Source: CAZGCA01 sp964524145 (lineage in GTDB: Bacteria; Hydrogenedentota; CAZGCA01). Taken from it: 64,000 bases of DNA. The stretch is from assembly GCA_964524145.1 (NCBI GenBank), contig CAZGCA010000020.1, positions 4,198 to 68,197 on the forward strand, in the 5' to 3' direction. Positions 8,265 to 16,766 of this stretch are shown here, one piece after another; the stretch's first letter is position 1, and every line of letters starts with the position of its first letter. A program made the translations under genes and the position numbers. The notes under the pieces were generated by a model that was not told where the DNA came from, did no database searches, and was given only the letters and a program-made list of their open reading frames with translations.

Positions 8265-9083
8265 GTGGGTGTGAAGGTTGAACGGAAATGTCCGGTCTGC
8301 GCAGAAAACTACTTCGCAGATCAAGTGCGATTGCGTCACGGACGCCAGACAACCTGCTCCAGGAAGTGCAGCTACATACTCCGTGCGGGAAAATTGAGTA
8401 AGAGCAAGACCTACCAATGCGCAGTGTGCGGGAATGAAGTCTTACGCTCGCCTGCAAAAGTGAAATCTCGTTTCGCATTCTGCTCACGGGAATGTCACTA
8501 CCTTGGTCGTTCGATGGGATTTGTCCGTCGTATAGTCACGCAACCATACAACGTCTCCGAAGAAGGCCGAAAGGCATGGCGCGAAGCAGCCAAACGTCGG
8601 GAGGGGATACCACGCAAGGAACCGGTTACCTGGACCTGCGAAGTTTGCGGCACAAGTCGTTCCCTAATGCGTGGTCAATTGGCTCCGGCGCGTAAACTAA
8701 GATTCTGCTCGCCCGAATGCGCGAATAGGGCGTTGCGAGGTGTTGGCAACCCCTCATGGCGAGGAGGACACCCCGAATACTATGGACCGGACTGGCGGCC
8801 GCTTCAGCGCCGGGCACGGAAACTTGATGGATACGTGTGCCAGAGATGTGGCGTTTCACACAAGGATCTCGGACAAGCTCTTGACGTCCACCATATTCAG
8901 CCAGTCTCGTCTTTTTCCGAAGTGAACGATGCAAACCGAATTGAAAACGTCGTCTCGCTCTGCCACGACTGTCATATGCTTGTGGAATGGAACGGGATTG
9001 ACTTCGAGCTTCCTGCTCGGTGCAACGGGGCGCGTCCCTTGACGCGAATAGTAGAAGAAGAGAAAGGCCAACAAGAGGATTGA
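8265..9083 (+). CDS. HNH endonuclease with three zinc-knuckle repeats
   Basis: A 272-residue protein. Three repeats of the form CxxC-x(n)-CSxxC (CPVCAENY...CSRKC; CAVCGNE...CSREC; CEVCGTS...CSPEC) form treble-clef-like zinc fingers at about residues 9-45, 51-78 and 126-155. The C-terminal HNH domain includes NPSWRGGHPEYYGPDW, CQRCGV, LDVHHIQPVSSF, an Asn in RIENVVSLC and CHDCH; the HH pair supplies the general base and metal ligand. A GTG at 8265 (or 8271) follows AGAGGA. This family is common in phages, introns and mobile islands and nicks or cuts DNA. Lower G+C than the flanking glycosidases suggests acquisition. Confidence 0.82.
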   Translation: MGVKVERKCPVCAENYFADQVRLRHGRQTTCSRKCSYILRAGKLSKSKTYQCAVCGNEVLRSPAKVKSRFAFCSRECHYLGRSMGFVRRIVTQPYNVSEEGRKAWREAAKRREGIPRKEPVTWTCEVCGTSRSLMRGQLAPARKLRFCSPECANRALRGVGNPSWRGGHPEYYGPDWRPLQRRARKLDGYVCQRCGVSHKDLGQALDVHHIQPVSSFSEVNDANRIENVVSLCHDCHMLVEWNGIDFELPARCNGARPLTRIVEEEKGQQED

Positions 9084-9266
9084 CCTGACTGCTTACAGCA
9101 CGCCCGGCGCACTTCCGGCAGCGGGTGATCCTCAACTTTAGGTCAAGTCGGTAGTGGGCATTGGGGCACGAGCAGAGTGAATCCGGCAGAGGCGCTGTGA
9201 GTCGCTGAGCGACGGGATCTTATCGAGACACTACATGCCCCATAGTTGGAGCTGAAAGGAGAGGAC

Positions 9267-9965
9267 ATGGATCCCACTGTTACTGATACGATTTGTACGG
9301 TCATCTCACTAGCCGCATCGGTCGCGTCCCTCGCCCTAGCTGTCTTGGCGATCTGGATTGCATTGTACGGAAAACGTGAGGCCGAGCGGACAAACCAGAA
9401 GACGCAGGATCTGCTTACCGAGGTTAGAAGCGATGCCAAGTTGATCGCGCAATATGCGGTTCCGGAACTGAAGGCCTACGGGGATTCGGTGCGCAGGTTC
9501 GTGTTTCAGAAGGGCGACACGGACTCTGAATCCTCATCTGTTTTGTCGAAGGTCGAGAGCGTGCTAGCTGAGAACATGAAGAGGATCCGCGGCGAGATCG
9601 ACAGCATCCGAGACGAGCAGGATATGACTGCAGTAAGACGCAAACTTAACGATCTGGAAGCACAACTCAGATCGTCACAGGAGAGCGTGCGGAAATCGGT
9701 CGAGGATTCAAAACGGAGTTCTTTGCGTGTGCATGACACCATACAGGGAGGCACGTGGGTTATCCCTGCCAAGGCTTGGTCGTGGTTCCTCGACCACCTG
9801 GATAGGAAGACCCCCAACAAGTTGGCCCAATATGGAGAACGGTGGGTCTTTGTCGAACCGACGACGGAGGAGCAAGTGCCGGAGAAACTCGTGAAGGAGC
9901 GACGGCCTCTTTCGGATTGGGGCATCGGGCCCATCAAAGAGCTCAACTTGGTGGGACTGTCTTAG
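9267..9965 (+). CDS. Single-pass membrane protein with cytoplasmic coiled coil, unknown function
   Basis: A 232-residue protein. One transmembrane helix at about residues 10-34 (VISLAASVASLALAVLAIWI) is followed by a long charged helical region (residues 40-150) with heptad-like spacing, then a small globular tail rich in Trp (WVIPAKAWSWFLDHLD). The ATG at 9267 is chosen over a TTG at 9246 because AAAGGAGAGG lies directly before it. It ends 41 nt before the next, polytopic membrane gene and probably forms a unit with it. No family recognised. Confidence 0.65.
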   Translation: MDPTVTDTICTVISLAASVASLALAVLAIWIALYGKREAERTNQKTQDLLTEVRSDAKLIAQYAVPELKAYGDSVRRFVFQKGDTDSESSSVLSKVESVLAENMKRIRGEIDSIRDEQDMTAVRRKLNDLEAQLRSSQESVRKSVEDSKRSSLRVHDTIQGGTWVIPAKAWSWFLDHLDRKTPNKLAQYGERWVFVEPTTEEQVPEKLVKERRPLSDWGIGPIKELNLVGLS

Positions 9966-10006
9966 AGACCTTCAACAGAGCCCTGCAGAGCGACTATGGG
10001 TGACGG

Positions 10007-10879
10007 ATGGGGCCGTTCAATAACCGCGAAATCGCCACCGCGTTCTGGCTTCTCGTATTAGCAGCGTGGGGTTTGCAGAGGGCTGGCGCCCGTAAATCGC
10101 TCGCCGGACTGGTAGGAACATTCTGCGATTTCAAGATCCTCGCCTCCGTATGCCTGATGCTGCTCTACACCGCGGCGGTTGTAGCGCTGCTTGGCCTCTT
10201 CGGTTTATGGAAGATAGCTCTTCTCAAAGATACCATCGTCTGGTTCTGTGTGATTGCTATGGCGATGATGGTGCGCTTCATCACGTCGCACGAGACCGAG
10301 GATCTCTTCCAGAAGGCACTGGTCGACAACATCAAGATAGTCATTCTCCTCGAGTTCCTCGTGAACACGTACAGCTTTTCACTTCCTGCGGAACTGATAT
10401 TCGTGCCGCTGCTGACCGTAATCGCCATGGTTGACACAATTGCGAGTTTGGACAAGAAACACTCTGCGGTTGCAAAACTGACCAAGGGAGTGCTGACGAT
10501 CATTGGATGCGTGATTCTGGCAATCGTACTGAGCCGAGCCATTTCTGACCTGCAGAACCTGCAAAGTCTCGATACTGTCCGAAGCATCGCATTGGCTCCG
10601 CTTCTTTCCGTGCTCCTTCTCCCGTTTCTGTATGTCCTACTGTTGATCTCGAAGTACGAATCTGTGTTCCACAGGCTCAACTTGGGTATTGATAAGGAAA
10701 GGGGGCTGAAGCGGTATGCGCGACGGCGCATCCTTATGCATGCGGGTTTCAGGTTGCGGCGGCTCCAGCACCTTCTCAGGCACCATGCAGGTGATCTGAT
10801 GCACATTCAGTCGGAAGCTGACGTACACCGTTTCTTGGACCAAGCACGGAGGCGTGACTCGTCGGCTTCTGAGGAGTGA
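10007..10879 (+). CDS. Polytopic membrane protein, unknown function
   Basis: A 290-residue protein with about six hydrophobic helices between residues 8 and 215 (for example ILASVCLMLLYTAAVVALLG, IVILLEFLVNTYSF, IALAPLLSVLLLPFLYVLLL) and a basic C-terminal cytoplasmic tail (KERGLKRYARRRILM). There is no strong ribosome binding site at 10007, so translation may depend on the upstream coiled-coil gene. No transporter or channel signature is visible to me. Together the two genes resemble effector pairs in defence islands, but that is inference. Confidence 0.6.
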   Translation: MGPFNNREIATAFWLLVLAAWGLQRAGARKSLAGLVGTFCDFKILASVCLMLLYTAAVVALLGLFGLWKIALLKDTIVWFCVIAMAMMVRFITSHETEDLFQKALVDNIKIVILLEFLVNTYSFSLPAELIFVPLLTVIAMVDTIASLDKKHSAVAKLTKGVLTIIGCVILAIVLSRAISDLQNLQSLDTVRSIALAPLLSVLLLPFLYVLLLISKYESVFHRLNLGIDKERGLKRYARRRILMHAGFRLRRLQHLLRHHAGDLMHIQSEADVHRFLDQARRRDSSASEE

Positions 10880-10913
10880 GAAGAGGAACTGCGAACTGTA
10901 AACTGGACTCGGG
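10870..10913. repeat. Heptameric tandem repeats (TGAGGAG and GAACTGC units)
   Basis: Two units TGAGGAG/TGAGAAG (10870-10883) and three to four units GAACTGC/GAACTGT/AAACTGG/ACTCGGG (10886-10913) overlap and follow the stop codon of the membrane protein gene. Confidence 0.55.
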
Positions 10914-10961
10914 GGGAACGAAGACCTTCCTGCCCCTACATGCCTAGACGCAGTTCCAGGG

Positions 10962-10985
10962 CCGGCTGAAGGCGGAACTACGAAC
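10962..10985 (-). repeat. REP-like hairpin with GTAG tetranucleotide
   Basis: On the minus strand the element reads GTAG followed by TTCCGCCTTCAGCCGG, a short imperfect stem. The flank CGAACGG is shared with the element at 61604-61629. Confidence 0.5.
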
Positions 10986-11004
10986 GGCTCGGCACCGATA
11001 CCGC

Positions 11005-11034
11005 TTGACGGTATTGGAATGAGTTCGCTACTAT
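11005..11034 (+). promoter_or_regulatory. Sigma70-type promoter for the GH27 gene
   Basis: TTGACG (11005-11010) and TACTAT (11029-11034) are 18 bp apart, about 40 nt before the GH27 start codon. Confidence 0.55.
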
Positions 11035-11075
11035 TACCGAAGATGATGCGGACTTGCCGATGACGGGAGGGTACT

Positions 11076-13112
11076 ATGAATACTAGAAGCAGCGTTCGAA
11101 CCCGGTCAAGGTTTCTGCCGATAGCCCTGTTCTTAACCGTTCTTCTGTGCATAAGCTTCCCGGCATGTATAGGTTCCCGATCGAAGGCTCCTGCAATCGA
11201 AGATTCAGAGAACGTCGTCTGGCTGTCGTCGCTGGACCTCTCGAAGATGACCGTGAGCGGGCGTAGAAAGCCCAGGGCCGACAGAAGCGTCTACGGCAGG
11301 CGTATCTCCATCGGAGGGCGGGAATTTGAAAAAGGTGTCGGCGCCGTTGCCCGGAGCGTGATGCATATCGACCTGAACAAGGGGTCGGAGACGTTCTCTG
11401 CATGGGTCGGAGTCGACGACGAAGTCGCGACGCGTCTCGTACGTCTCAAGTTTCGCGTTTTGGGCGACCGCGGTGAACTGTGGAACAGCGGCGTGATGGA
11501 GCCCGGCAGATCGGCCAGAGTCGATCTCGACGTACGGAATGTCGAAACGCTGGTTCTTATCGCCAGCCCGGTCGGCGGCGCTACCCGGTACAACCATGCC
11601 GATTGGGCCGACGCGAAGTTTGTCGTCACCGGCGACAAGCCCAAGGCCGTCGACCCGCCGGTTGAAGAGCCTGTCATCCTCACGCCGCCACCGTCGCCGG
11701 AACCGAGGATCAACAGCGCCCGAGTGTTCGGTGTGCGACCCGGGTCGCCGTTCCTGTACACCGTCGCGGCCACGGGCGACCGGCCGATGACGTTCGCCGC
11801 CGGGAACCTTCCCGCCGGGCTGGAACTGGACCCGGCAACGGGAATGATCAGCGGTTCTCTTTCCGAGCCCGGCGAACACCATGTGACGCTCGTTGCCGAG
11901 AATCGTCTTGGCAAGACCGAGCGCGACCTGCGTATCGTTGTCGGCGACAAGCTCGCGCTCACCCCGCCGATGGGCTGGAACAGTTGGTACTGCTTTCTCA
12001 CGAGCGTTACCGACAAGATGATGCGTGACGCCGCCGACGCCATGGTCAACACCGGCATGATCAACCACGGGTACGTCTACGTCAACATCGACGACGCTTG
12101 GTCGATGAAGCCGGCGTCCGACGATCCGCTCCTGAACGGCCTCCACCGCGACGCAAACGGAATGGTCAACTCGAACAAGAAGTTTCCCGATATGAACGCG
12201 CTTACCGACTACATCCACGCGAAAGGGCTCAAGGCAGGGCTCTATACCTCTCCGGGAACCACAACGTGCGCGGGCTATGTCGGCGCGTACCAGCACGAAG
12301 AGCTCGATGCGCAACGGTTCGCGCAGTGGGGGTTCGACTTCCTGAAATATGACTGGTGTTCATACGGCCAGATCGCCAAAGACAGCAGCCGGGCCGAGCT
12401 GAAGAAGCCGTACCTGGTCATGAAAGCTGCGCTCGACAAGTTGGACCGCGACTTCGTCTACAACCTGTGCCAGTACGGTATGGGCGACGTCTGGGAGTGG
12501 GGCGCGGACGTCGGCGGCCACTGTTGGCGCACGACCGGCGACCTCGGTATCGCGACGAGCCTGTACGAGAACGTCATCACCTACGGGTTCTCCCACGATG
12601 GAAGAGAGCAATGGCACGGGCCGGGCCATTACAACGATCCCGACTACCTGCTGATCGGGTGGATACACTGGGAAGGCGCCTTGAGACCGACACCTCTAAC
12701 GCCCAACGAGCAGTACACCCATATCACCTTGTGGAGCCTTCTTTCCGCGCCGTTGATATTCAGCGGCGACATGACCAAGCTCGACGCGTTCACGTTGAGC
12801 CTGCTCACCAACGACGAAGTGATAGAGGTTGACCAGGACCCGCTTTGCCGCCAGGCGGTCCGCGTCGCCTATACGGAAGACTGGCAGGTCTGGGCCAAGG
12901 AGATGGAGGACGGATCGAAAGCCGTCGGGTTGTTCAACGTCAGCGAGATCGGGATGACGGTCGGTGTCCAATGGTCCGATCTCGGTATCAGAGGCGGCTA
13001 CCGGGTGCGCGACTTGTGGGGGCAGAAGGATATCGGCGTGTTCGCCGACCGGTTCGAGATGGACGTGCCCCGGCACGGTGCCGCGATGGTTCGTCTGTTT
13101 CCTGTGCAGTGA
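11076..13112 (+). CDS. GH27 alpha-galactosidase-like enzyme with NPCBM and Ig-like domains
   Basis: A 678-residue exported protein; the signal ends at LCISFPAC, so it may be a lipoprotein, although the Pro before Ala-Cys is atypical. Residues of about 45-190 match the NPCBM carbohydrate-binding module (GGREFEKGVGAVARS; the residues tracking solvent-exposed binding are not assigned). Residues of about 210-290 form a putative Ig domain (LPAGLELDPATGMISG). The GH27 barrel starts TPPMGWNSWYCF; the nucleophile is Asp426 in FLKYDWC and the acid/base Asp489 in CWRTTGDLG. A C-terminal antiparallel beta domain ends the protein. GH27 enzymes remove terminal alpha-galactose (or alpha-GalNAc) by retention. 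GGGAGG precedes the ATG. Confidence 0.92.
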   Translation: MNTRSSVRTRSRFLPIALFLTVLLCISFPACIGSRSKAPAIEDSENVVWLSSLDLSKMTVSGRRKPRADRSVYGRRISIGGREFEKGVGAVARSVMHIDLNKGSETFSAWVGVDDEVATRLVRLKFRVLGDRGELWNSGVMEPGRSARVDLDVRNVETLVLIASPVGGATRYNHADWADAKFVVTGDKPKAVDPPVEEPVILTPPPSPEPRINSARVFGVRPGSPFLYTVAATGDRPMTFAAGNLPAGLELDPATGMISGSLSEPGEHHVTLVAENRLGKTERDLRIVVGDKLALTPPMGWNSWYCFLTSVTDKMMRDAADAMVNTGMINHGYVYVNIDDAWSMKPASDDPLLNGLHRDANGMVNSNKKFPDMNALTDYIHAKGLKAGLYTSPGTTTCAGYVGAYQHEELDAQRFAQWGFDFLKYDWCSYGQIAKDSSRAELKKPYLVMKAALDKLDRDFVYNLCQYGMGDVWEWGADVGGHCWRTTGDLGIATSLYENVITYGFSHDGREQWHGPGHYNDPDYLLIGWIHWEGALRPTPLTPNEQYTHITLWSLLSAPLIFSGDMTKLDAFTLSLLTNDEVIEVDQDPLCRQAVRVAYTEDWQVWAKEMEDGSKAVGLFNVSEIGMTVGVQWSDLGIRGGYRVRDLWGQKDIGVFADRFEMDVPRHGAAMVRLFPVQ

Positions 13113-13184
13113 GAATTGAGAATTGAGAAGTGGGAAGGGCGAAGAGGGAAAATCGGGGGTTCGGGTTCCGGGTTCCGGGGTTTT
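13111..13184. repeat. Composite repeat module: GAGAATT heptamers plus GGTTCCG heptamers
   Basis: GAGAATT/GAGAATT/GAGAAGT occupy 13111-13131; after a purine-rich link, GTTCGG/GTTCCGG/GTTCCGG occupy about 13159-13178. The same ordered module recurs at 13712-13780, beyond the small membrane protein gene. Confidence 0.75.
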
Positions 13185-13209
13185 CGATTGCGAGCACGAG
13201 GCGAAAAGC

Positions 13210-13258
13210 AGTCTTGAGTCTGTAGCCTTGAGGCTTTAGGTTGTAGACTGAAGACCGG
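13210..13258. repeat. Degenerate heptamer array with invariant AG every 7 bp
   Basis: Seven consecutive 7-bp units AGTCTTG, AGTCTGT, AGCCTTG, AGGCTTT, AGGTTGT, AGACTGA, AGACCGG run from 13210 to 13258; the AG dinucleotide stays in phase while the rest diverges. Confidence 0.75.
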
Positions 13259-13298
13259 GAAGTACGAAGGGCGTGGTGTCTTAGGAGGAGCGTTGCGA

Positions 13299-13679
13299 AT
13301 GGAAGCTTCGATACGGTGGCTCAGAGCGAGTTATGTCGCAGGAGCTGTTGCCGATCTTGTCATCGGGATCCTTATATTGATACCGAGCCGGATGGGAGAG
13401 ACGGAGTTCAGGTACGCTATGGGCGTTGGCGCAACGTTGGTGTTTGGCTGGACGGCGCTGCTGCTTTGGGCATATATGAAGCCTGTCGAACGGAAAGGGG
13501 TTCTGCTGCTTACCATCTTCCCGGTCATCACGGGCTTGATGGCGACGGGAATCTGGGCGGTGGCGTCCGGGTTCTTTCCGTTGCAGCGTATCGTTCCGAC
13601 CTCGGTCCTGGGACTGGCGTTGATTCTGCTTATGGGGTTCAGCTATTTGAAGGCAAGGCGGGAAAGCGGCAGACGGTAG
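13299..13679 (+). CDS. Small four-helix membrane protein, unknown function
   Basis: A 126-residue protein with four predicted transmembrane helices (for example VAGAVADLVIGILILIP, VFGWTALLLWAYM, LTIFPVITGLMATGIWAVA, VLGLALILLMGFSYL) and a basic C-terminus. The ATG at 13299 follows AGGAGGAG by 8-10 nt, so it is preferred over the TTG at 13293. It is flanked on both sides by the same composite repeat module. No family recognised. Confidence 0.65.
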   Translation: MEASIRWLRASYVAGAVADLVIGILILIPSRMGETEFRYAMGVGATLVFGWTALLLWAYMKPVERKGVLLLTIFPVITGLMATGIWAVASGFFPLQRIVPTSVLGLALILLMGFSYLKARRESGRR

Positions 13680-13780
13680 TCGGTAGACTGTAGACGGGGG
13701 AGGGAGAAGGGAGAATTAAGAAGGGTGAATTAAGAATTGAGAAGTAAGAAAGCAGGGGTTCGGGTTCCGGGTTCCGGGGG
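13670..13780. repeat. Heptamer arrays: GTAGACG, GAGAATT/AAGAATT and GGTTCCG units
   Basis: GCAGACG/GTAGTCG/GTAGACT/GTAGACG (13670-13697) overlap the stop codon of the small membrane protein. Six 7-bp units from GAGAATT to AAGAAAG follow in unbroken phase (13712-13753), then the GGTTCCG block (about 13758-13780). Confidence 0.8.
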
Positions 13781-13796
13781 CGGCCGGAAACGCGGG

Positions 13797-14903
13797 CTAG
13801 TGGTCCAGCTCGCAGACCCGGGTTCGGTAGTGCAGGTAGTTTTCGAGGCTCACGTTGTCGGGCACGCCATGGTCGCACGTGGGAACGTACCCGCCCCGTT
13901 CTAGCATTGCCGGGATGATATATTCCAGATGCCTTTCGATAGCTTCCTTGTCCTGGGCAAGCACGCGTTTGTCGATGCCGCCGCTTATCACGAGGTTGGG
14001 GAACTTCTTGCCGATATCGACGACGTCGCACCCGCTGGCGACCTCGAACGGTGACATGACGTCCATTCCCGCTTCGACGTAGAGCGGAATGGCCGGTTCA
14101 ACCCAGCCGTCCGAGTCGACTGAGAAGTACAGCTTTTGCTCCTGCCGTTGCCGCACGTTGCCTACCACGTCCTGATAGTACGGCACCAGGAACTCGCGCA
14201 CCATGTCCGGCGAGATGAGCAGGCCGTGGTTGTAACAGATGTCTTCGGCAAGCGCCAAATCGTCGAGAACGATATGGTCCTGGACCTTCTCGAGCGCGGT
14301 GTTCATAAGCAAAGCCCACTGCCGCATCATATCGTGGATGAGGTCAGCCTTCTCGTGGAACGCGTAGAGCAGGTCGACGGGACCCATCAGCGCCCGCAGA
14401 TACATGTAGCCGCCGATGATTCCCTGGCGGACCATGGTCCCTTCGCTGTCTCTGAGCCTGGCCGTTTGCTCGCACAACAGATCGAGATCCTCGTACCGTT
14501 GCGGGTTGGCCGGGTCGAGCCGTGGCATCACGTCCTCTTCCCAGTCTGTCCTGTCCGTTACGGGATGTTTGATGTACTCGGGCATGAACCCGTGCCTGCG
14601 ACCTTTGAAGACGCGGAGCAGTCTGCCGGCCCAGTCCCTGATGATCTCCGTGTCACCTTCGCTCTTGACGACCTCTTCCTCGTAGAACGGGATAAACGGC
14701 GGCTCGCACCAGCCGAGATCCATGACGGTTATGGTAATAGGCGGCGGGTCGAAGTTGAACAGGTTCACCGCGAGGTAGTCGTCAGGCAGCCCCTCGTTGT
14801 TCCATCTCTCTATGGCCTCGTCCCAGATGTAGAACTCCATACGCACCAAATGGTCGACCGGTTCGAACTCGCACGTTGCTCGCAGACGCAGCCCGGAATT
14901 CAT
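13797..14903 (-). CDS. Uroporphyrinogen-decarboxylase (URO-D) family protein
   Basis: A 368-residue cytoplasmic protein. The overall pattern (GPVDLLYAFHEKADLIHDMM, LALAEDICYNHGLLISPDMVREFL, YFSVDSDGWVEPAIPLYVEAG, NLVISGGIDKRVLA, GGYVPTCDHGVPDNV) fits the URO-D/MtaA clan of TIM barrels that includes corrinoid or methylcobamide methyltransferases. It lacks the N-terminal substrate motif of true haem-pathway HemE and is unlikely to be one. GAGGAAACGAG precedes the ATG at 14903. A second, distant homologue lies at 50219-51289. Function is probably methyl transfer or C1 metabolism, by family inference. Confidence 0.8.
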   Translation of the reverse strand: MNSGLRLRATCEFEPVDHLVRMEFYIWDEAIERWNNEGLPDDYLAVNLFNFDPPPITITVMDLGWCEPPFIPFYEEEVVKSEGDTEIIRDWAGRLLRVFKGRRHGFMPEYIKHPVTDRTDWEEDVMPRLDPANPQRYEDLDLLCEQTARLRDSEGTMVRQGIIGGYMYLRALMGPVDLLYAFHEKADLIHDMMRQWALLMNTALEKVQDHIVLDDLALAEDICYNHGLLISPDMVREFLVPYYQDVVGNVRQRQEQKLYFSVDSDGWVEPAIPLYVEAGMDVMSPFEVASGCDVVDIGKKFPNLVISGGIDKRVLAQDKEAIERHLEYIIPAMLERGGYVPTCDHGVPDNVSLENYLHYRTRVCELDH

Positions 14904-14943
14904 CTCGTTTCCTCTTCTCCTATCCCCGGGTTTGGTACGCGCG

Positions 14944-14973
14944 ATGATACAGAGCCCGCACGGCGAGTGTCAA
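14944..14973 (-). promoter_or_regulatory. Sigma70-type promoter for the first URO-D gene
   Basis: On the minus strand TTGACA (14973-14968) and TATCAT (14949-14944) are 18 bp apart, about 40 nt upstream of the start codon. Confidence 0.65.
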
Positions 14974-15090
14974 GCAGCTCTCCCAAATGTTTCGATAACG
15001 GGCACGAAAACGGGGCAGGGTCTTGTGCCAGGGCCGCATCATGTAGTAGCATACGCCTTCGGTGCAAGGGATACGAAGGAGAGAACCAAA

Positions 15091-15963
15091 ATGGCTTTGA
15101 CGCCTCGGATTGTCGGCAAGTACGAGCTGATGTACCGGCCGGGTCGAGACCGGTTCCCGGGACCGGACTCGGACCATCTGAAGGCCGGGCAGTGGTATGA
15201 CGCCTGGATCGCGAACGACCACTCGTTTGTCCGCGACCGGGACGGCGTGTGGCACGGGTTCGGCATCATCAGCCCGGCGTGTCCCGGCCTTCACGAAGGC
15301 GCGTGGATGTCGTTCCACATCACGAGCCCGCCGTCGTCGACCGGGATTGAACTCGGAAAGCTGTGGACGGAACATCCCAAGGTGCTCACGCCTGCCGACC
15401 GGCCTGGAGAACGCAAAGAGCTGTATGCGCCGTACGTGGTGGAACGCGACGACCGGTACTACATGTTCTACGGGCCGCACGAGATGCGCCTGGCAGCCTC
15501 GACCGACCTCTTCCACTGGGAACCCCAGGGACCGCGGTTTGTTCAGGACGGCGTTACCCGCGACCCGTGCGTCGTTCGTATCGACGGCGTCTACCACATG
15601 GTCTACACCGCCGGCCAGTCCGTCTTTCTCAGAACGTCAAAAGACCTGGTCGCGTGGACCGACCCGCCGAAAGAGGTCTACCGTATGGACCAGGACGGGC
15701 TGCCCGAGTCGCCGGTGCTCGTCGAACGCGACGGCGAGTTCTACCTGTTCTGGTGCATCTACGACGGCACCAACACCGCCTACGACAACAGAACGTTCGT
15801 CTTCCGGTCACACACGCCCGACAACTTCACCCGCGCCGACCGGCTGCCGATGCTGCTCGCCCACTGTCCCGAACTCATCGAAGACGACACCGGCCAGTGG
15901 TACATCAGCAGCGCCGAATGGCCCGCCCGCGGGATAAGCCTCGCGCGGCTGGCCTGGGATTGA
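15091..15963 (+). CDS. GH43/GH32-like five-bladed beta-propeller glycosidase, cytoplasmic
   Basis: A 290-residue protein without a signal peptide. Blade repeats are visible: YDAWIANDHSFVRDRDGVWHGF, YAPYVVERDDRYYMFY, TRDPCVVRIDGVYHMVYT, PESPVLVERDGEFYLFWC, CPELIEDDTGQWYISS. Acidic residues in the second strand of the blades (Asp in DHSFV, Asp in TRDPC, Glu in PESPV) correspond to the GH43/GH32 base, modulator and acid positions, so an active enzyme is plausible. The ATG at 15091 follows GAAGGAGAG. Substrate unknown. Confidence 0.78.
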   Translation: MALTPRIVGKYELMYRPGRDRFPGPDSDHLKAGQWYDAWIANDHSFVRDRDGVWHGFGIISPACPGLHEGAWMSFHITSPPSSTGIELGKLWTEHPKVLTPADRPGERKELYAPYVVERDDRYYMFYGPHEMRLAASTDLFHWEPQGPRFVQDGVTRDPCVVRIDGVYHMVYTAGQSVFLRTSKDLVAWTDPPKEVYRMDQDGLPESPVLVERDGEFYLFWCIYDGTNTAYDNRTFVFRSHTPDNFTRADRLPMLLAHCPELIEDDTGQWYISSAEWPARGISLARLAWD

Positions 15964-16034
15964 ACGGCGGCGTTGTTGCCTGCCGTTTGCGCTCTAACGG
16001 TTTGGCGGTCGGTAGGCCGGCTTTCACGGTATTC

Positions 16035-16092
16035 CGTAGCTTGGGCATCCTGCCCAAGGCCTCTTGGGCGAGACGCCCAAGCCACGGAAACG
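16035..16092. repeat. 58-bp REPIN-like element, copy 1
   Basis: The 58 bp are identical to 16767-16824. Each copy holds two hairpins, TTGGGCATCCTGCCCAA and CTTGGGCGAGACGCCCAAG, in near mirror symmetry around GGCC, with GTAG at one end and CCAC (GTGG on the other strand) at the other. The two copies bracket the MNT/HEPN locus. Confidence 0.85.
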
Positions 16093-16231
16093 TTGGGCGG
16101 GTGGGGGGGCCCTCTTCGCCTGCAACGTGATGTGGATTTCTCCGGGCGCTCTGGTGCATAATAGTGCCGCAGCGTTTGTTTGACGAGGCGGATTTGGCGA
16201 CTGGGTTGCAGGGCCATAGTGGGGATTCGAG

Positions 16232-16552
16232 ATGGTTATTGACGACACGATGACACAAGAGATTGTCGGGCGCGTCGTCGGGGTCACCGCGCCGGAGCGT
16301 ATCATCCTGTTCGGGTCGGCTGCTGCCGGTGAGATGACCGGCGACAGTGACGTCGATCTGCTGGTCGTTGTCCCGCATGCCAGCAACGCTCGAGAGGAGA
16401 GTGTCCGAATTGGCAACGCACTTCGCGGTCTTGGATTCCCGTTCGATGTGATCGTGATGGCGGCAGAACGATTCGAGGAGACCAAGAACGTCATCGGCGG
16501 TGTTGCGTATCCTGTCAACAAGTACGGGAAGGTCATATATGAAGCCGCCTGA
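16232..16552 (+). CDS. MNT-type nucleotidyltransferase (antitoxin of an MNT-HEPN pair)
   Basis: A 106-residue minimal nucleotidyltransferase with the signature GSAAAGEMTGDSDVDLLV: GS at the nucleotide loop and the catalytic D-V-D pair, then a third acidic residue in FDVIVM. In MNT-HEPN systems this protein AMPylates and silences the partner HEPN RNase. Its stop codon overlaps the start of the HEPN gene (16539), the classic arrangement, but that partner is truncated, leaving the antitoxin orphaned. GGGGATTCGAG precedes the ATG. Confidence 0.85.
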   Translation: MVIDDTMTQEIVGRVVGVTAPERIILFGSAAAGEMTGDSDVDLLVVVPHASNAREESVRIGNALRGLGFPFDVIVMAAERFEETKNVIGGVAYPVNKYGKVIYEAA

Positions 16553-16634
16553 AGAGATCAAACGCGAGCTCGTTCGCCAGTGGTTGGACAAGTGTGCACG
16601 ATCCCAAGTCCGCGATGGCTGCTTCTCATCCTAA
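16539..16634 (+). pseudogene. Truncated HEPN-domain toxin gene
   Basis: The frame starts at an ATG overlapping the MNT gene by 14 nt and reads MKPPEEIKRELVRQW then LDK, the usual opening of HEPN toxins paired with MNT. Homology stops after about 18 codons, and unrelated sequence brings a stop at 16634 (31 codons). The ~120-residue HEPN domain with its RxxxxH RNase motif is absent. A REPIN copy lies 130 bp downstream, consistent with a deletion or repeat-associated rearrangement. Confidence 0.7.
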
Positions 16635-16766
16635 GTCCGCCGCGGTGGCCGAAGGATCTCCTGCTCGGGACAGGCTGACGCAATAATGGAGTTTCTTCAC
16701 TTCGTTCAGAATGACACAAACGGGAAGTGCTACCGGCGAAACGTGCGCAGTTACTTGCGCCTCCTG

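Noticed and set aside
8041..8274. A 64-codon frame before the HNH gene (from a GTG at 8080)
   Set aside because: It lacks a ribosome site, has low-complexity Pro/Leu content and no homologous pattern; more likely non-coding leader.
8265..9083. IscB or another RNA-guided HNH nuclease
   Set aside because: No RuvC domain, arginine-rich bridge helix or PLMP domain is visible, and the zinc-knuckle array is unlike IscB.
13293..13298. Upstream TTG start for the small membrane protein
   Set aside because: The ATG at 13299 has better spacing from AGGAGGAG.
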